A stretch of 25,130 bases of DNA. It comes from Emmonsiellopsis sp. PD_33 (Eukaryota > Ascomycota > Eurotiomycetes > Onygenales > Ajellomycetaceae). The position numbers were made by a program, and so were the translations under genes. The DNA is taken from contig JANTQF010000444.1 in NCBI GenBank assembly GCA_032988165.1, positions 1 through 25,130 on the forward strand. Reading direction: 5' to 3'. The notes beneath the pieces are model-generated. The model was not told the origin of the DNA. It did no database searches and saw only the letters and a list, made by a program, of their open reading frames with translations. Below, one piece after another: positions 20,501 to 25,130 of the stretch (position 1 is its first letter; every line of letters begins with the position of its first letter).

Positions 20501-21859
20501 TATTTAAGCAAGCCGGGGATGTCAAACCAGCGCATGTACCAGTAGGACGACGGTCCCGTAAATGTAAGGCCCAATTTCCGCCCTGATTTGGTAAATGTCT
20601 CTCTAATTGTCTTCATCAAGAGTACAAAGTTCTTGGTGTCGTCTTCCTTTCCGCCTCTATCAGGGGCACCAGGATATTCCCTTCAAAACGACAATCAGAA
20701 CCTAATATAATAGTCACGTCAAAGGGAGTATCGGTTCTTACCAGTCGATATCAACCCCATCAAAACCATATTGATTCAGGAAACTAAGGATATTATCGGC
20801 GAATTTCTGGCGATTGGACGCAGAGCGAGCAATGTTGCCGAATACAGGCTGCGTGATCGTGTTGTTATCGGAGAATGTCCAGCCTCCAATACTCACATAG
20901 ATCTGCAATGAAGGTTTAACTATCTTCAGGGCTGCGACTTCATCAAAAAGGGAGACCGGTGTGGCTGCATCCATTGTCGTTATCTCGAAACTGTCAGGGC
21001 TGATATATGCGAAGGCGTAATTGATATGCGTAAGGCCATCAACTGTAATCCATCTATAAGCATTTTATTCAGCAGATAGCGTATGAAGAAGCTTGCCTGG
21101 GAGATCCTCGGGCTTTGTCCCATGGCATTTGGAGCGATCGTTCCACGCCTCGTAATACCCAATCACTGGAAAATTAAGTTATTATCAACAACGTATGGTT
21201 TTGCCCAGGGGCACTCGCCTCGAGACAGAGATTTATCTTTAGCTGAGCCACCAGGGGGCTTGGGATGTAGAACACAGTTGGACTGGCAATTTTTCCCACA
21301 GAATTCTACGTATTACCAAAGTCAGTCTGAAACGAACGAGGGTGGTAAAGAGACAAACGGACCTTCTGTTGTACCGCAGAATCCAAATTCTGAGCAGCTA
21401 ATATTCAACAATGTTAACAGATGATAGAAAGAGTAATGTATATAGAATTGAATAAGTTACCATGTGTTTAGCGGGCAAGTTGTGTTCACTGGGTTTGCGA
21501 ACTCTCCGCACTCTGCAGTAGCATCGCAGTTGCTCACACAGCCGTCACCACAGTATTTAGGGCCGTAACCGCAGTATCCACCGGCTGCTGATAATTAGTT
21601 ATATAGACTCGACGAGGGGTAACTTTTTCACCTACAGCCACAGCAGGCACCATTGCTGCATGGTTCTTTGAAATCATATCAGTTAGCGAACGCAATGACA
21701 AGAGAGGGGATATGAACACATACTACTAGGCCCGCAGGAGTAGTCATCTCGACGCAGCAGAGGTTTGTGCAACGCATGAGAGCCAAAGCGATGATGCTCG
21801 ATGCTTCGACAGAGGGATTGGGCAGCCAGAAAGAGCATAAAACAGAAGTAGAAGAGCAT
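17551..21859 (-). CDS. GH18 chitinase, subgroup C (killer-toxin-like) with chitin-binding modules, 18 exons
   Basis: Secreted endochitinase-type enzyme. Exons, from the start: 21859-21724, 21665-21636, 21587-21461, 21397-21363, 21305-21219, 21165-21097, 21042-20742, 20680-20482, 20425-20382, 20325-20117, 20068-19853, 19801-19569, 19502-19258, 19209-18980, 18923-18557, 18480-18387, 18325-17936, 17877-17551. They sum to 1113 codons with no internal stop. Residues 1-18 form a signal peptide (MLFYFCFMLFLAAQS). Two cysteine-rich ChtBD1-type modules lie at about 43-120 (key motifs YCGYGPKYCGDGC and CCSEFGFCG). The GH18 domain spans about 139-490, starting VIGYYEAW. It contains SIGGW, the catalytic DGVDIDWE (Glu codon straddles an intron) and MSYDLHG, so the active site is intact. 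A second cysteine-rich region (about 510-760) and a C-terminal domain of unknown role follow, as is usual for this subgroup. There is no LysM repeat in this protein. Introns 5 and 6 need GC donors. The divergent neighbour encodes LysM modules. In the literature this subgroup is compared with yeast killer-toxin subunits; here I infer chitin degradation in cell-wall remodelling or attack on other fungi. Confidence 0.92.
21043..21096 (-). other. GC-AG intron (intron 6 of the chitinase)
   Basis: 54 bp, donor GCAAGC after CCAG, acceptor GATTACAG. The join gives the expected GH18 sequence (DLP followed by VDGLTHINYAFAYI). The closer AG at 21053 shifts the frame and leads to stops. Confidence 0.78.
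21166..21218 (-). other. GC-AG intron (intron 5 of the chitinase)
   Basis: 53 bp, donor GCGAGT, acceptor TTTTCCAG. Only this join links the second chitin-binding module to the conserved VIGYYEAW start of GH18; nearby GT sites are in the wrong phase. Confidence 0.78.
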
Positions 21860-22524
21860 TTTGAAGGCTTATCCTGTAGCAATACCGCTACCAGCCAGCG
21901 ATCAACGGCGAGAGAGACTCGATTGATCGAGGGGGGAGGAAGTGTAGCAGGCAGGCTGAAGGAGGAGGAGAGAGAGAGGGAGAGGGAGGGAGAAGATGTC
22001 CTGGACATGGACGAGGTCAAGACATGTCCTGCCCGATTCAGCCGCCCCGAGCAGAGCCTCAAGCAACCCCGCGGACTCGCACCGTGGCGGAGAATCTTCG
22101 ACCACGGAATGTTTCAATGAGAACTTGAACAGAACAGGGTCCTGGAGATAGAATGTTTCCATTCCAGAGCCAATTTCGGAACCTCGCTGTCACCGGGTTG
22201 CAAAACTTCAAGCCACTTAATAAGTGAACGGACAGTATTTCCATGTTGCTCATAGAAAAGTACCAGGATCCAAATGAAACATCAGCTGGCCATATTAATT
22301 TAAATCAAGACGCAGCAGTGTAGATGGTAGATGTCGGTGAGTGAATATAGGGCTGACCAGGGAGTGAAGATCTAGAGCTCAGCAATCTGTGATATCATGC
22401 CCTCGATATAACGGAGGATCAGGGGTAGTCTGATATTAAAACCGGGCGAGAACACGGAGGCCAGCAGCTATTCATATACAACACCTGCACAGTTCCACAA
22501 CTACGCAGACGGGCACCCGTCATA

Positions 22525-22568
22525 CCGCCTCTCTCGGGGATTGCAGTGCTGCAACCCCTGAGCGGAGG
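22525..22568. promoter_or_regulatory. Imperfect palindrome in the shared promoter region
   Basis: The core is TTGCAG-TG-CTGCAA (22541-22554). It extends outward through GGGG (22536-22539, after one unpaired A) paired with CCCC (22555-22558), then weaker pairing of CTC with GAG. It could be a dimeric protein-binding site or an RNA hairpin if transcribed. Confidence 0.45.
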
Positions 22569-22687
22569 GCTGAATCAGACGAGGGTGATACTCAGGAACG
22601 GAGGACTAATATCTAGCACGCTGGAGGCTGAACCTCGGTGCGGGCCGCAACATCGCGCGAGGCAGGGATAAATGTTAGTCAGAGCTT

Positions 22688-22697
22688 GTCCGCGGAC
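22688..22697. promoter_or_regulatory. GTCCGCGGAC palindrome, possible zinc-cluster regulator site
   Basis: A perfect 10 bp palindrome containing TCCGCGGA, an everted pair of CGG half-sites. Fungal Zn2Cys6 factors commonly bind such sites, and TCCGCGGA is the yeast Pdr1/Pdr3 consensus form. Its place between two divergent secreted-protein genes makes a shared regulator possible. A single site of this size could be chance. Confidence 0.35.
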
Positions 22698-23058
22698 TTT
22701 GTTTGAGCCAAAAGTAAGTGAAAAGTGATTGTGTTGTAGACGACTAGTGATAATTCATATGAATCCTGGTAGTTATCGAGACGGAATGTGGACATACTGT
22801 GTGTTCGCTAACTAATGGAGTGAGCGGTGTTTCCTCATGCCCCCCCTCCCCCCCAAGTGTGAATCTATATCAGTCTGTCAACATTCGAACACCATCTATC
22901 TACATTCTCACCATCTTCACGCAGACCACAGATGGGGCTCGGATAGCCCGTGGCAGACAATCGCAAAAGGGAACCAGACTCTCTCTTATCCCTATCCTAT
23001 CTACAGACACCTCTACGGACTAACACGTCTGTCTCTCTGCGCCTTGTGCTATCCGAAA

Positions 23059-24887
23059 ATGCACGGGGGGTGCCTTTTTCCCTTTTGTCTATTGGCAGCG
23101 ACCTTCTTTTTTCCCTCTGCATTGGCCCAGCAACTCGAAGGCTATGTATCTCCCTTCGACCAACTGGGTTTGAGCGATTCGTGCTTTGCAGCCCTCAACA
23201 CCACTGTGTCTTCATGCCCTGCCTGGCTTGGACGTTATTCTGGAGAAACGTGGGTATCTCCAACTCTTATGGTCTATATTCTTATGCTAACTAATACGTT
23301 TAACAGTAAAGCAAGCGTCGAGACTCTCGCCAGCGATCAACTCGAGGCTCTATGCGGGACGTCGTGTCGCGACGACCTGACCAGTCTCCGGACTTCGATT
23401 ATTGGAGCGTGTAAAGGACCAAATGACGTGGTGGTTCCTGGTGAAAGCGTCACATATCCAGGTATAAAATATGAAGCACAGTTATGATGATGTGATTCTT
23501 TAGCTAATGTTGTTACCAAATTAGCCACCTATCTCGCTGATCGATTCCTCTATGCCACGAGTCTCTCGTGCCTACGTGACAAGTACGTGCCAAATTTTAT
23601 ACTGCTACTTGTCGGTCAGTGCTAACATTTTAACAGGGCCACCGATCAGTACTGTGATATCATAGTCGCAGGTTGGAATGGATCATATACTGACGCCGAG
23701 AAATGTTCGATGTGCGAGCTCGAAATCCAGAGACTCCAGCTTTCCTCTCCCTTTGGATATTCCGAAGACGGCGCGGAGGATTTCTCCTCGTTAACATCGA
23801 GCTGCAAGGAAACCACTTATACGTATGCCACTCCAACATCATACGCGCTTAACTCAACAACGGCTCCTCCTGCCCCGACTTGCGCTACTCCTTATGTGAT
23901 AAAGGAGGGTGATACATGTGTGACCATCTCCGGCGAAAATGGCGTTTCCACTTTCAACTTGATCATGGACAATGCCATCGATAGTCAATGTAACCTTTTG
24001 CCCGCTGCTGGAAAGTCACTCTGTCTTCCAAGAAAATGCAATACACATCAGTTGGACATGGGAGAAACCTGCGATTCGTTGGTGCGTGACTTGAACATTA
24101 CAAGGGCACAACTTCACGCCTGGAATCCCAACATAAACTATGGTTGCACCAACTTGGCAGCGTGGAGAGGGTGGTACCTTTGTGCGAGGTGAGTTGCGTC
24201 TATTCCACGCGCCTTTAATCAGTATCAACTAAACCTTCCGTCCCAGTTCACCAAGTCCAACGGTCCCCGTGAACGAAGGCGGTAGTACAACCACTCCAGC
24301 TCCAATACCATCCGACGCGCAAGGGGAGTCGAACACCAATTGCAGCAAATGGTACTTCGTAAGTAGACACGTACTATATATTATCGCAAAATAACTGACT
24401 TGGAGAATCAAGGTCGAGTCTGGCGATCATTGCGCGAAAATCTCCTTACAATTTAGCATCTCACTCAAAGACTTTTACTTTCTCAACCCACAAGTCGATG
24501 GAAATTGCACCAATTTGTGGGGCAACACCTCATACTGCGTGCAACCTATCGGTGACATAGCGACTTATCCCGGCTACCCCGTTGACACGCCCTCGACGAC
24601 CTTCCCAAAGCCTCCACCCCCAACTTCTTTTGTCCCCACTCCCGTTGAGACACCAGCTCTGAATCCTACCGCCCCGGGAACTATTGAAGGCTGTTTTATG
24701 TATGAAAATGCCCTGAATGAAAAGGCGGGGGTAGCCGACCTTGCCTCCGGAAACTCTTGCCAGAGCTGGGCATGGGCCGGGGACGTGACGGTTGACGAAC
24801 TGATTGAATGGAATCCGAGCCTCGTGAGAGACAACTGCGTTTTAGACGCACAGTACAGCTACTGTATTCGGCGCTGGGAGGAGAAGC
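23059..24887 (+). CDS. Secreted LysM-domain protein, 3' end beyond the window
   Basis: Six visible exons: 23059-23249, 23307-23461, 23525-23582, 23637-24188, 24247-24358 and 24413-24887. They give 514 residues with no stop; introns are 57, 63, 54, 58 and 54 bp, all GT-AG. The first 23 residues form a signal peptide (MHGGCLFPFCLLAATFFFPS, then ALA). Residues about 25-200 are a cysteine-containing region without a module I can name. LysM modules follow at about 221-265 (YVIKEGDTCVTIS), 268-318 (GETCDSLVRDLNI, AWNPNIN) and 351-402 (VESGDHCAKIS, FLNPQV). A fourth LysM-like unit lies at about 450-508 (ELIEWNPSL), after a Pro/Thr-rich linker. LysM modules bind N-acetylglucosamine polymers such as chitin. 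With the divergent chitinase, this suggests chitin binding or protection at the cell surface or outside. After 24887 a donor GTGAGT opens an intron whose acceptor is not in the window. Confidence 0.9.
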
Positions 24888-25130
24888 GTGAGTACCTTCG
24901 AATCCCCCCCCCCCCCCCCCCCCCCCTCCTCCCCCCCCATCCCCCCCCCCCCCCCCCCCCCCCACCTCCACCCCCCCCCCCCTTTTTTTCCTTTCTTTTC
25001 CTTTCCTTTCTTTTTTTCCCCCCCCCCTTGTCCCTCTCCTCTTCTTCATAACATCCCCACTCTCTCTCTTTTCTCATTAATTCTTTCACTCATCTATATA
25101 TTATTTCTCTTCACCTACATTTCTTCTTTT
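24888..25130 (+). repeat. Pyrimidine/C-homopolymer intron, incomplete in the window
   Basis: After the donor GTGAGT at 24888 the plus strand is almost pure C and T. C runs lie at 24904-24926 (23), 24941-24963 (23), 24971-24982 and 25018-25027, followed by T/C tracts. From 24902 to 25130 I find a single G and no AG dinucleotide, so no splice acceptor exists in the window. Unspliced translation would give a polyproline tail ending at 25051, which I consider unlikely because the donor is strong and all other introns of the gene are spliced normally. Homopolymer lengths here may be unreliable. Confidence 0.7.

Larger units (their letters stand above)
21860..23058. promoter_or_regulatory. Shared intergenic region of the chitinase and LysM genes
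   Basis: The 1.2 kb between the two divergent start codons must hold both promoters. On the chitinase side, a purine tract on the plus strand (21955-21996, pyrimidine-rich on the coding strand) lies about 100 bp before the ATG, as in many fungal core promoters. The centre is GC-richer and has two palindromes listed separately. Several short open frames cross the region, but none has a domain and I reject them. A frame in phase with the LysM protein extends upstream to 22837, but the signal peptide starts at the ATG at 23059. Confidence 0.6.

Noticed and set aside
17551..21859. Chitinase locus as a pseudogene because of many in-frame stops
   Set aside because: All stops fall within introns once the 17 introns are placed, and the joined frame of 1113 codons is complete with the catalytic motif kept.
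24888..25051. Polyproline tail of the LysM protein
   Set aside because: It requires reading through a strong GTGAGT donor into homopolymer C; intron sequence is the simpler reading.
1..25130. tRNA genes, rRNA genes and CRISPR arrays
   Set aside because: No cloverleaf with matching A and B boxes, no rRNA-like sequence and no regularly spaced repeats were seen.

Overview
This is a 25 kb stretch of filamentous ascomycete nuclear DNA, most likely Eurotiomycetes (Aspergillus/Penicillium-like). Genes are split by 48-103 bp introns with CTAAC-type branch points, leaders are pyrimidine-rich, and the gene families present are fungal: a subgroup C GH18 chitinase with ChtBD1 modules, a secreted multi-LysM protein, a fungal C2H2 regulator and Ser/Thr-rich single-pass membrane proteins. 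The order or species cannot be fixed from sequence alone.

Layout. Positions 1-2147 are an AT-rich degenerate block with no CpG dinucleotide at all, probably an old silenced transposon. From 2148 to about 6410 I see no gene I can support. From 6410 a pyrimidine-rich leader runs into a C2H2 zinc-finger transcription factor (coding at least 8036-9485, with a plausible non-AUG start at 7844). A T/C-rich non-coding stretch follows (9486-11066). Next is a divergent pair: a minus-strand acidic hypothetical protein (11067-12197) and a plus-strand five-exon protein with about seven membrane segments (12553-14142). At 14960-15901 there are two nested inverted-repeat elements of MITE type, one inserted in the other. 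They lie just upstream of a two-exon, 250-residue single-pass membrane protein (16071-16886).

The main system is the right third. An 18-exon chitinase of 1112 residues (minus strand, 21859 down to 17551) and a secreted protein with about four LysM-like modules (plus strand, from 23059 past the window edge) are transcribed away from a shared 1.2 kb intergenic region. The chitinase has a signal peptide, chitin-binding modules and an intact GH18 active site, but no LysM repeat. The LysM modules sit in the neighbouring protein. The pair therefore looks like a secreted chitin-attack and chitin-binding unit, as described for subgroup C chitinase/LysM gene pairs in other fungi.

The most unusual observations are two consecutive GC-AG introns in the chitinase, the nested elements, the sharply CpG-free block, the lack of an AUG before the conserved-looking N-terminus of the zinc-finger protein, and a G-free, C-homopolymer-filled last visible intron in the LysM gene. 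All exon joins were worked out by eye from reading frame, splice signals and protein continuity.
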